From assembly GCA_026413225.1 (NCBI GenBank), contig CM048555.1, forward strand, positions 77,569,785 to 77,633,784: a DNA stretch of 64,000 nt. Direction: 5' to 3'. Within the stretch, counting starts at the first letter, position 1; every line of letters starts with the position of its first letter. The notes under the pieces are model-generated. The model was not told the DNA's origin, did no database searches, and saw only the letters and a program-made list of their open reading frames with translations. Below, piece after piece: positions 50,116 to 61,457 of the stretch. The position numbers were made by a program, and so were the translations under genes. Origin of the DNA: Otis tarda (taxonomy: Eukaryota > Chordata > Aves > Otidiformes > Otididae).

Positions 50116-50307
50116 CTCTGATTAGCCTAAATTTCGCCTGTATTTGTCTCTAGAGTTAGTACACAAAGTCAAAGAGGATTTCAGTGGGCTCTGGATGAAG
50201 TCTATAAATTAAACTGGAATCTACAGCCCTCCACTGTTGGAATCTAAGGTCGTACAAGGCCATGAGAGATCTCCCCTTGCTGCAGGAAATAAGGGTCTAG
50301 CATTTTG

Positions 50308-50490
50308 GTAGAACACTGGCACAGGTTGCCCAGAGAGGTGATGGATGCCCCGTCCCTGGAAACATTCAAGGCCAGGTTGGACAGGACTCTGTTGTGGTTG
50401 GAGATGTCCCTGCTCCTTGCAGGGGGGTTGGACTAGATTACTTTTAAAGGTGCCTTCCAACCCTAAGTATTCTATGACTCTACGATTCTA
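50308..50490 (+). mobile_element. CR1 LINE 3' fragment
   Basis: From gaacactggcacaggttgcc through gttggagatgtccctgctcc to a decayed octamer tail (tattctatgactctacg). It is 5'-truncated and lacks about 10 bases near 50393 relative to other copies. Confidence 0.94.
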
Positions 50491-53400
50491 TTTTCCCATC
50501 CCAACAGATCTTCCTCCTGGCTCAGGTGAGTTCCCAGGAAGAAAAGGATCAAATAGTATCAGCTACACCTCTGATATTCGTAACTGTCTCCCTTTGGGAA
50601 GCAGCTATGCTGGGACGGAGTGCTTGTATAATCTAGCGAGTTAGAGCACTTGAACTTTAGGAGTCTTGTAGGACCAGCACATGTCAAGATCTGGCAGGAT
50701 AGAAGGGATTTGGAAATCCTTGTTAAATGCTGTATCTGGGTCACTTCTCAGGCAGTGTTGCTCTACAGTGTATGTCATTACAGAATGTGATAAAATTCTT
50801 TTTACCTCTGCAACCAGCACTTTCTTCCCAAGGTTCAGAATCATCCTCCAAGAATTTTTTTTTTAATTGGTAATTTACGTTTAATGTACCTTAAATGGAA
50901 CATGTAGTTTTCTAATTATATCGACTATGAGCCGAGTTGTCCTTTGTTCCCAGTGCACGTGAAGACAAATTCTTATTCACAGCAAGGTCAGTGACTGCAC
51001 ACACCACCTTTCATGTGTCCTAAATACTTCATAATCAGACTACAACATGAATATGCTTTGCACGATGGAGGGAGACTTGCAGCAACGTGTCTAGGACACT
51101 GCAGAGTACTAAGCAGATCTACTGCAGATAGATCTAAACTTGGCCTGAAAAATAATGAGAAAATGCACATGCTCAATTAGTCTAATTCATCCCAGTTCTT
51201 CCATTCAATGTGTGTCCTTTAACCTTCTACCTTCTTTAGTAACTTCTGTATGTGTGCATAGCCTTTACGTGTCCTAAAGAGGGCTCTACTTTCTATACAG
51301 ATATCCAGCTGTTTGAGAAATGCATGGAGAAACTTGTTTCTGAACCCTGGCTTTAGTGTGAATGTTTTCTTTCTCTGTCCTCCTTGTGTAGCACTAAATC
51401 AGTTTGGAGACTAGAGCTATTGATGTGAAAATAAGATTTCAGTCAGCTTAGCCATTTTTAAATTGATTATTTTCCCCTTTTGTAAATGGTGTGTCTGATT
51501 TCCTAACTTACTTGCTGAACAGTTACTCACTAGGGTTTTTATTTTTTTCTGTTTTTATATTTTTAACAGTTCCAACTTTGGCAGAGTAGTGACTGTGTTA
51601 AAGTGTGAGACTATAGCTGAGAAGTATTTAGGAAAAATTAAAGTCACCATGGCACCCAATATACTACAGTGGCATTGCAGGAGGGATAGTTTGGCCCTAA
51701 ATGTCCATCCTCCACTGATTAAAGAAGAAGTAGTTCACTCTAAGTATCCAGCACACTAGAGTATTTTCCACAACTGCTATATTTACTTTATGCCAATAAA
51801 TTTCCCTGTTGCCAGGGAAATCACCGCTTTTCCCACTAGTCAGGCTGTGTTTAAAAGGCAATAACCTCCAGAGATTATAGTGGCATGGTTAAAAACTTGT
51901 CCTTGTGTGTAGGTGACACTTTCTTCTCCAAGTCACCTGATGCTTAGGTGAGGTACCTGACTTCTTACATAGCTCAGTAGAATTTGTCTGCCTTTGTCCA
52001 AATTAGTATTTAATCTATTATTCCCAGCAGAAAAGTTTTCAATTTATCTCTTGCTAAAATATTTAGCTTGATTAAAGTGTGCCTTGGTAGGCAGGTAGAA
52101 GTTCTTTCTGCAAAAGCTGGGTGACTTGACTGATGTCTCTCATGTCTCAAGGGAGTAACACAAGGAGGCATGTAGCAAATATACTGGGTTTTTTTTTGTG
52201 AGTTCTCTCATAGACAGAAAAAAATACAAAGCTCTAAGTACCTACCTTGAGAAAAAAAAAATCTGAGAAGAAGGAAAAAGAGCAAGACAGTTTCTTAGGT
52301 GCTGAAGTGACCAATCTCACCTCTTTCTTTACATTTTCCTCCTGACCAGTTTTTAGAATTCACTGCTTAACGAACTATTATTATTATTATTATTTAACAA
52401 GAGTTCCTTGCCTCGGGTGACTAACTCTGTACTCCCAAAGGGGACCCTGAGGAACTAATTCAAGGCTGTGAATTCTCTAGAAAGCTGGACAGCCAAGGTG
52501 ATGCTCAGCAGTGAGCAAACTGAATGCTTGTGACAATCAAGCTGTAATTGGAGCTGACAATATTTATTTTACAGAAAGAAAATTCAGATGACAAGGGTGC
52601 TTCCATTTGTAACTCACTAGAACCAAATCTTCCTTCTAGAATGTCCTGTGCGTTAGAAATACAGTAATCTCTTCTTCCATTTCCTTCTTTCTGTAGATAG
52701 ATCAGTTGTCAGTAATAAGGATATAGTTTAGGCATGAAATGTTAAGATTCTTCGCCTTAGTCTCTGTTTTCTATAGTTATTGTACATTTGTTTTACATTT
52801 AGTTCTTGTGAATATTAATGAAAAATAAGAATACTCACATCACTGCTTATACATTCAAACAGAATAATTTCTAGGCAGAGGTTAATTCTTACTGACTTTC
52901 GACTACGTTTTGAGCCCTTAATTTAGGCAAATTGAATTAACTAAATGATGTGGAAAGAAAATAATATGTAATTGGATTGGTTCTCCATTTTATAAAACTC
53001 TGATAAATTCATATATTTTCTTCCTCTTTTTCAAATATCCGTAAGTTTACTTCATTTTCAAAGTGACTGAAGGGAATTCAAGATTTCAGTTCTATTGATT
53101 TACATACATCCACAGCAAGTATACCTCTTTTGGGCATAGAAGGATACTTTTGCTAAGATTTTAGTGAATCTTTATTGAGCTCTGAGTAGATCTGATGGAT
53201 TCAGAGATATGTTCTGCTAAATTTTAATAATTTTAAAAAGGGAAAATGAGATTATGCTAACAGCCAAGATTTCTAACATTAAATCTGAAATGAGTGTGAC
53301 AATCAAAAAGACCTGCAGCTCCATTTTCTTAGATGATATAGTCTGCACAGTGCTGCTACAGACACTGTATCAGATATGTACTGGATTTGGCTCAGAAGTC

Positions 53401-54054
53401 ACTGGAAATATAATTTTGTGTAAAACAGAGAAGATGAGTTAGCAGCTGGGGACTAGCATATGTGAAACTTTGTGCCGTTACCAACTCTTATCCAGCTGTC
53501 ACGTAGGGCTGTGCTGTGGCAATGCTGCAGTATTCATATGAGCTGCTGTGCCTATGTCCAAGTATGACTCTGTGTTCACTCCAAGAGGGAGTGGGGAGCT
53601 CAGTCAACTTGTTCTTAGTGCAGCCAGTAAGCCCCTCTCTTTCCAGAATCAGGCAGTCTTTAGTAAGCAGTTGGATAATTAAAAGCAAATCCTTTATATG
53701 CCACCACAGTAGGACTATCAAGGACACGGAAGCAGACTAAACATGCAAATTTCTAATGGACTTCTCTGTGTCTTTAAGCTTCAAGGGACCTATATGAATG
53801 ACACCACTTGTATAAAGTATAATAAAAGCATTATCATGATTGTTGATATTAATAAGTTTCATACTGATTTTTATGTACAGAATTCTGGCTCAATCTGGGC
53901 AGCACTTCAGGAGAGTCTATGACAGGGCAAAGCCTGTAGCCTGGACCACACTAGAATGGCTAGCTTTACATCCAGCTAACCTGATAGCTGATGACAAGGC
54001 CATACTACATAATGTTTTGCAACTTTGTTTATTAATGCTGTCACTGTTAATAAA
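50491..54054. other. Unique AT-rich sequence
   Basis: No gene or major repeat is identified. An (ATT)n run lies at about 52377-52393. Near 53860-53879 an acceptor-like tract (tgatttttatgtacag) precedes a short open stretch, but no convincing donor follows. Confidence 0.6.
52377..52393 (+). repeat. (ATT)n microsatellite
   Basis: About five to six perfect ATT units. Confidence 0.85.
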
Positions 54055-54136
54055 AGAATCATAGAATCACAGAATCATTGGAAGGGACCTTCAAAGGTCA
54101 TCTAGTCCAACCCCCCTGCAAGAAGCAGGGACATCC
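54055..54136 (-). mobile_element. Very short CR1 tail
   Basis: The plus strand reads gaatcatagaatcacagaat, then ggaagggaccttcaaaggtc and ctgcaagaagcagggacatc. Only the last 80 or so bases of the CR1 3' UTR are present, one of the shortest possible insertions. Sequence matches the young subfamily of 44 kb and 55 kb closely. Confidence 0.92.
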
Positions 54137-55548
54137 ACATCAATTAACATTATAAATCAAATTAAATTTTTATTTATTGTATTAAATTGTAAAAATTCAA
54201 GATAACATGTGCTGATAAAAATGGCATTTTGCATTTTAGATATATTTTTGAAACATTTACACATCTTTGCACATATACCATTTCAGCTCCTTCAAATGCA
54301 CTGTTCCTTATGACACACCGATGCATTTTCTCTTGTGCTCTAATAACACTGCAAGGTTGACACAGCAGCCTGTGTACTGTGGAAATTAGAACACTTTTGC
54401 AGTATATTAGAGACTAAATGGCTTCCTGCTGTTGACATAGGCAAAATCCCTGTGTTCAGTATTCAGATTTTTCCTTAAGGTACCTCCAGGTTATTTAGTG
54501 GTTCTCTACAGCTCATTTCCTTCACTTATTCATGCAGCAGGAGATTTGCCTCTCAATTCCTATCAGTAGAAACAAAAACCAAGATTAAACAAATATTTAC
54601 ATTGAATATTTGGGGGGATTTTATGTTTACTTTTTGTTGTCCACTAAATGTTTATACCCTCAGTTTTATACTGAATGGCAGATTTCCAGTTTCTGGAGAA
54701 GTTTCTTCATGTTACTTATAATTTACTTGGCAGCGAATATATATTATGCAGGTCATAGCATGTAATTTTTTATTATATCCTTGTAAATATGTTTATTTGT
54801 TACTGCTTTTTATGCAACTCTGACAGTTTTGATCAATGAATTCTAGTTTACATGTAATGCAATCACGTTCACTTAAAGTCTGTCTGAAAAGGAAGCAAAT
54901 GCTAATTTGTATCACATACCATATCCTCACCATATGAAAAGCAAAAAAAGAACAGCTTCTCAACCCAAAAATTAGTTAAAATTTTAGGCAAAACAATGGC
55001 CCCTATATCCTCCCATTGTTCTTTAATGACAAAGAGAACATCCAGTTTTTTTGGATACAGAAAAGACATAATAGGCACAATTTAGGCTGGGTATTTAAAT
55101 GTGTTCCCTAGGAGAATATTCCTTCAACATCTCTCTCAACTGGTTCAGATCCAGAAAACAGCAAGAAAAATCTGTTCCTCTGGTCTCACTAAAGTTGATC
55201 CTTTATTTCAACAAGTTTTCGCAGCAAAGTGAAGCCACATAAAACTGTTGGAGCATCCATAGTGTAACCTGGTTAAACCCAGGGTTTATCTTCTGGGTTA
55301 AACCCAGAAGAGCTGTATGCTCTCATCAGCTAGGACTATTGCTCATTATTTTTCTTTGACAAACCTCCCATCAAATGGGATTACAGCTTTATATGGTTCA
55401 TTTGTGTCTTAGTGCTTACCCTGAATGGTTAAAGCAGGGGTGAAATTGGCTGTCATGTTTAGAAACTGCTAGTTGATGTATTTGAGCATTCTAAGCAGGA
55501 CTCACCATTGCTTACAGTTATATTGACAAAAAAAACTTCAGTGTAAAA
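54137..55548. other. Unique AT-rich sequence
   Basis: No gene is seen. It ends with the pair of palindromes at 55269-55310, then the junction to the young CR1. Confidence 0.6.
55290..55310. repeat. 21 bp near-perfect palindrome
   Basis: cttctgggtt and aacccagaag are perfect reverse complements around a single central base (55300). A related imperfect palindrome, cctggttaaacccagg, lies just upstream at about 55269-55284. Confidence 0.85.
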
Positions 55549-56092
55549 TCTGCCCTGGTGAGACCCCACCTGGAGTACTGCGTCCAGTTCTGGAGTCCCC
55601 AACACAAGAAGGACATGGACCAGTTGGAAAGGGTCCAGAGCAGGGCCACAAAGATGATCAGAGGGCTGGAGCACCTCTCCTATGAGGACAGGCTGAGAGA
55701 GTTGGGGCTGTTCAGCCTGGAGAAGAGGAGGCTCCGGGGAGACCTGATAGCGGTCTTCCAATACCTCAAGGGGGCCTACAGGAAAGATGGGGAGAAGCTG
55801 TTCAGTAGGGCCTGTTGTGATAGGACAAGGGGTAATGGGTTTAAATTAGAAGGAGGTAGATTTAGATTAGATATTAGAAAAAATTTTTTTACAATGAGAG
55901 TTGTAGAGCACTGGAACAGGTTGCCCAGAGAGGTGGTGGATGCCCCATCCCTGGAAATGTTCAAGGCCAGGCTGGATGAGGCTCTGAGCAACCTGATCTA
56001 ATCAGGGATGTCCCTGCTCTTGCAGGGGGGTTGGACTAGATGACCTTTGAAGGTCCCTTCCAACTCTAACCATTCTATGATTCTATGATTCT
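55549..56092 (+). mobile_element. Young CR1 LINE with intact C-terminal frame
   Basis: Begins tgccctggtgagacccc and ends in three octamers (attctatgattctatg). A 147-codon uninterrupted sense frame (55558-56001) covers the C-terminal part of the reverse transcriptase: [58 protein letters not shown] and [18 protein letters not shown]. The palm and catalytic motifs are missing through 5' truncation, so it is not active. It shares its truncation point and about 98% identity with the inverted copy at 44076-44609. Confidence 0.96.
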
Positions 56093-59000
56093 ATGTGGCT
56101 TTAGTTGAAAAGCATTGAATCTGTAGTGTCAGGACTGATATATGGCTGCAGGAATTAGATCTAGAGAAGACAATTTAAACCTTTTAAGACATGTTAGCTT
56201 GGTTGAAATGGAGGACTTTAAAATACACTGGGACACAGAGCCTCAAAATACATCTCAGATCAAAGTATATATATTTTCACAACCAATGTTACTGATACTG
56301 GTTTTTGTTTCTTAAAATGGAGAAGACTAGGTAGGTATTGCTTGTTCACTCATTTGCTGATTAAGTCTGTTACTGGGACCACACTCAGCACTTTTTAAAC
56401 GATTTCTTATTATGGATTAGGAAGCGCTCAAGTGCTTTTGACAGATAACAGCGTTTTAAAGTTTAAATACCTTTATGATGAATTTTTGAGGCAGGTAGTG
56501 GTTTGATTAAATTTTTAAGAGCCCTGATTATGCAAAGAATCTGAAAAGTATTGCATACATTTGTAAGCTATTTCTTAAAAAAAATTAAACACTATTTTCT
56601 TTGTGAAGAACGTGTTGGGACTTAGAGAGTAACATTCTTTTTTTTTGTCTTATTTTTTTTTTTATTGTTTGGATGTGTATAGGTGACTTAGAACTATCTA
56701 TAAATAATACCTGAAATTATTTTTTGTCTGAATGCAGAGTTTTTGAGAACTTGAAGAAGGTTTATTTTTGGTTGGTGTTATGGGACTTTTTTTGTAGTGC
56801 TCTGTTTTTGTTGTTGTTGTTGTTGTTTTTTAGTAATGCGAATGATTTAATTATACAGATTCTCTAAGTCTGGATTGAGCTTAATGTTATTCTGACAGTA
56901 TGGCATAGCAAGAATCTCATATACTCAAATATCAGCAAACTTGATTAAACTGTAAATTATCATACATTTAAATATCCCAGTGGAAAGATTTAGTGAAACC
57001 AGCTGCTTTGTATGGAGTATTGAGCAGTCAACTTTACCAAGCCGTAACAACATCCAGGCACTATGTAAAGAGTTTGAAAGCAAGTTGTTGATCTGTTGAC
57101 AGGCTGTGATTAACACACAAACCAGATATTATACTCCTGAGTTTGTTCTCTCTGTTCTTGTGAGATTTGGCTGCTATAAACCAGCTACGGAAAATGTTTA
57201 TATGAAATGATCAATGACCAGAAGTGGAAACCCAATAGTGGGATTCATCTATTTTTTTTTAAGCTGTTTAAGAGTTCAATGGCCAGTCAGAGCTTGTATT
57301 TTGTATCTCTCTTTACAATAAATTAAAAGAGATACCTTAAAAATGCAGTTCCTCCCATCCCTTTATTATTAAAATAAATATCCAGAATAAATTGCCATCT
57401 TACTACCTTTTAACAGCGTGAGAATCCAAGTCTCTTTACACATTGATGGAGAAGTAGGAGGCTCTAGAGAGGAATTACATGGCTGGGAGATCAAAAGTTG
57501 TTTTGATGTAAAAATTTCCTTGAATAAACCTGATTGTTCTAGTGACAGAAGAATTCCTATAGAGTGGTTAGGACAACGATCACACTGCACAATGATGCTG
57601 CCAGCCCACAGTGATGCCTTCATGTCACTAGGATATCAACTGTGGGGCAAAATGCTGACCCCTTTCCTAAACACATCTGTCTCTATCCTACGAATCCCCT
57701 TAGGCTTCTTACAAGTTCAACGGAGAAAATACACAAGTCATGAAGCCAGACACACTTTAATAGAGCTGCCTCAAACAGCAAACTAATTTGCTCTGTAAAG
57801 GTTGCTAAGAGACTGGTTTCATAGCTACACACTTAGAGTACTCATCTCAGATCTGAATGAATGAAATTCAGGTTCTAGCACAGTCTGAGCTGAAATAGTA
57901 GATGACTAATTGTTCTGACTCAGAACTCCACAAAGTGAGTTTCTGAGCTTCAATCTCCAACGCCCCTGGCAAGTGCACTGACATGATATACAATTCTGAA
58001 TGAAGTAACTACTAAAAGATATACATTTCAGTCTGTATTGGTTATGCATTTTTTGCTGTTTATCTTGACGTATCCACTCTGAGCACATGATTCAAGCTGC
58101 TGGATATATTAAACTGATCCAAGAAACAGCTACAAAGAGTCATGCATCCTCATTTGCATATAGGATGAGTTACATACCTCCTGGCAAATATTGTGCATCA
58201 AGGTGACAGATATCCCAGATATATATGTTACCTGGAGAGCTATTCAGTGCCAAGACAAGAGTTGGAGGAAAGTCCTGGATAATTTGTCACTGGGGATACA
58301 AGAAATGAAAGAACGCAAAAATAAAACAAAACCTACACTAGCAGCTGTTCTGACAATGGCTGCACTCCTATTCTAAGACAACTGGCACAGCACTGAGATA
58401 AAATTGCCAAAGATCAGAGAAATCTCAAAAGGAGGACAAAAAAAAAAAGATTACTAGAACAGCATAGTATCAACCACATTAGAAACCAGAATAAATAGCA
58501 AGTGTTAAATGGAAGATGAAGGTATGGCTGCAAAGACATACCAGCAGTACCCATGGGTGACAAAATATCCAGGATAACTATGTACTTTCAAGCTTGCCTA
58601 GTCTTGAGATGAGAAATTACGTTTAACACTGTGAAAGAGTAAAGCATTTTCCCCTTAATCGTTTTTTTTTTGTCAAAATCAACTGAAGCAAATATATGTT
58701 TAAAACCCTGTTTCAGTAAAGAGAATCCATGCAACAAAACAAGAGGCAGACACATGGCACAGGAAAAAAAAGAACAAAAACCTCCTCGCTCCAAATGATT
58801 ACTGTCTGCTGTTCGAAGTCATAAAAAGACAGTGGTGTAATGTGAAATGCCAGACAAACAAAACCAGTGACGCCATCCTGGAATTCTGTGTTTGCAGTTT
58901 GACAGTGGTGATATAATTGTAAATGACACAGAAAAGAGACCAAAACTTCAACAACAATGAATTTACAAACTGCAGACTTCAGTACATGTTCAGGTTCTTT

Positions 59001-60289
59001 TTTTTTCATCCATCAAAAAGTAGAATTGCAATATTTCTGAAATATGCATTTCTTCCACTAAGATTTTAGTGGAAGTCAGCTGAATATTTCATTTTCAATC
59101 ATCCGAACTAGTAAAGTTACTAAAGAATGGCTTTAAGCTGAAAAATGTAGTTTTACAAGCAGAACAGCCCATGTGGGGGAATGACCAATGCTTTTATTCC
59201 ATTTTTATGTTTCCAAGAGGACACTTAGCAGCTGGCTTTGCAGTTTTTATTTTTTGGTGTTCTATAGAATCTTACTTGCTGAATAATGCTGCCAGTTACT
59301 GGTCACATCATCTGAAGAGCTTGTATTTTATCACTGAGTGGCAGAATAAGTTTTCTTAAAAAAAAATGCTGGCTGCAGACATCTTTATTCTTACTTTGAA
59401 AGCAACTATGGAAGGTCAGGTATGCAGTGAACTAATTTCAAAGCTGTCTAGGACTGAACAAAGTTAGCTAATTGTGAGATCTGTGAAGGGCTGTTATCAT
59501 GGCATTCAGACCTGAATATAACTAAAATACACTTCCATTTATCTAAGTTTCAGCTATTGCTAAGGGAAGGGATCTTAATAGCCTTCCTCTGGAGATACCT
59601 CTTGCCACTGACCACAGAGAGGAATCTAGGTGCTTGACTTTGGATTAGAAAGATCTAGAAAAATGAAACCAGCTGAGAAGAATCTCAACATAGGTACAGT
59701 AATCTTCAAAGACATAATCACTTTGGCTTGGACTCAAGAGTATATTGTTCTGACCAGTGTGTCACCTAACTATTAAGTCCTTTTTCTTGGTGGAGAACTG
59801 GTGACATTTAGTGCAAGCATAGATGTTGATAAAGTATTGCACTTAGAAAGGCTGAGAAATCAGATGCACACGTCACAAAGAGAATGGTGAGATTTTATGT
59901 CTGTTTTATCTCATTCAGGCATGAGTCTGAGGCTGCTAACTTTTTACAGCAAGCAACTTAGAGATTCTCAACCATAGTCTCTTGAGGTTCATTAATTCCC
60001 AGCTCTTGCAGGGAAAGATCCTGACAAATGGGAGCTCTGGGGTTGTGAGAACCACATCCAAAGGCAGAATAAAATCTATCCTCACTGAAATTCAAATGAG
60101 CTTTTTACCCAAATATTTTTGTGAGCCTGAATGTTGTCAAAGCCTAACAGTTACATTGCCTTTTATTTTGCAACTGTAGATGTTGTTGTAGGTCTTTACA
60201 CACTCTTGTGCTTTATCAGAAGAAAGAGTAAGCAAGGACTTCTTAATTTACCTTCTCTGTGATGTTCATTACCCTATATGGTTCTGTAA
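56093..60289. other. Unique AT-rich sequence
   Basis: No gene is recognised. A (GTT)n run is at about 56807-56828. A 122-codon plus-strand frame at 57418-57786 has an unusually even amino acid mix but no known family and no splice or promoter support. Confidence 0.5.
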
Positions 60290-60600
60290 GGTCCTGTCTT
60301 AATCATCTCAAAACTAAGCAGTCTTTCCATGCCTTCATGAACTTAATCAGACTTCCTTGGATCCCTTCCACTTCTGCTATATGTTTTTGAGGTAAGATAA
60401 TGGAGAATGAACAGGGTTACATAAGGCCAAGCCTGGAAATTATGGGATTATATTATTATAGTTGCAAATTTGTTTTCTAGACGTTCTTTAAATAACTTTA
60501 TGTTTTGTCTGTTTAATTGCAGCTGCATAATGAATTATCTATGAAGACTTCAAGAACTTTTTTTCTGTAATGATTTGAGGTACACTCTAACTAGATTACA
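60290..60600 (-). mobile_element. Ancient CR1 fragment
   Basis: On the plus strand the order of blocks (cagtctttccatgccttcatg, gatcccttccacttctgc, ttttgaggtaagataatgga, gacgttctttaaata, aattgcagctgcataatga) follows the reverse complement of old CR1 copies. Identity is low and there is no open frame. It is similar in age to the 15 kb fragment. Confidence 0.55.
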
Positions 60601-61312
60601 TTGTGTGCTTGCTACTACATTAAAGTTTCTTACCTTCCTCTCCACTGTTGAACATTCATCTGCTGTCATGCCACACTTGCCTTAAGGGCATCAAAAAATT
60701 GTATTTTAATTCAACTAGAAATTAATAGCATTAATATAAGTACAGAAAAGCATATGATATACAGAAAAAAGCATGGATTAACAAATGAGGGCACCAGTAG
60801 AAGTCAACTCCCTGTACCAAACAGCATCAACTAGACCTAAATTGTCACTGACAAACATTTTTCTAAATGTTCTTTAAAACTCCAATTAAGAATGCTGCAA
60901 CATTTTTGCACAGGCTTTCCCAGTGTTTGAAGTCTTTTAGTAACTAAGGCACATGCTGAATCTCACTGGTACTTGTTTCAATGTAGTGAATGTGTAGGTC
61001 TATTGCTGTTTATAATAAACACTCATTGACAAATTAAAAACTGTATTTCTTCAGTCTTTTTTTTTCTCTTGAACAGGAAGACTCTATTCTTTCAACCTTT
61101 CATCTTTCATCGCAGAAAAATATCGTAGTTGATGACAGTGGTCCTGGTGATCTTGAAAATATTAATCAGTAAATTTATTAAATCTTTCTGAAAGATCCCA
61201 CACACCTACCTGATCTTTATTGACTTAGAAATTTTCTGTGCTGTTGAAAATGTTCCCGCTTCATGCTTAACACTGACAACTTATAGCTACCCCACTTTAA
61301 AACAACTCTACA

Positions 61313-61457
61313 ATCACAGAATCATAGAATGGTTTGGGTTGGAAGGGACCTTTAAAGTCATCGAGTCCAAACCCCCTGCAAGGAGCAGGGACATCTCCAA
61401 CCAGATCAGGTTGCTCAGAGCCTCACCCAACCTGTCGTTGAATGTTTCCAGGGATAT
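61313..61457 (-). mobile_element. CR1 LINE 3' fragment
   Basis: The plus strand starts atcacagaatcatagaatgg and continues through ggtttgggttggaagggacc to tgaatgtttccagggat, where homology ends. It is about 145 bp, 5'-truncated, of a slightly different subfamily (tttgggttgg rather than ttagagttgg), like the 39.6 kb copy. Confidence 0.94.

Larger units (their letters stand above)
46418..50307. other. Mostly unique AT-rich sequence
   Basis: No complete gene is seen. A possible ancient LINE fragment is at 48393-48590 and an unexplained GC-rich patch is at 49860-50115, both listed separately. A doubled tacatatctat is near 49488-49510. Confidence 0.5.
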
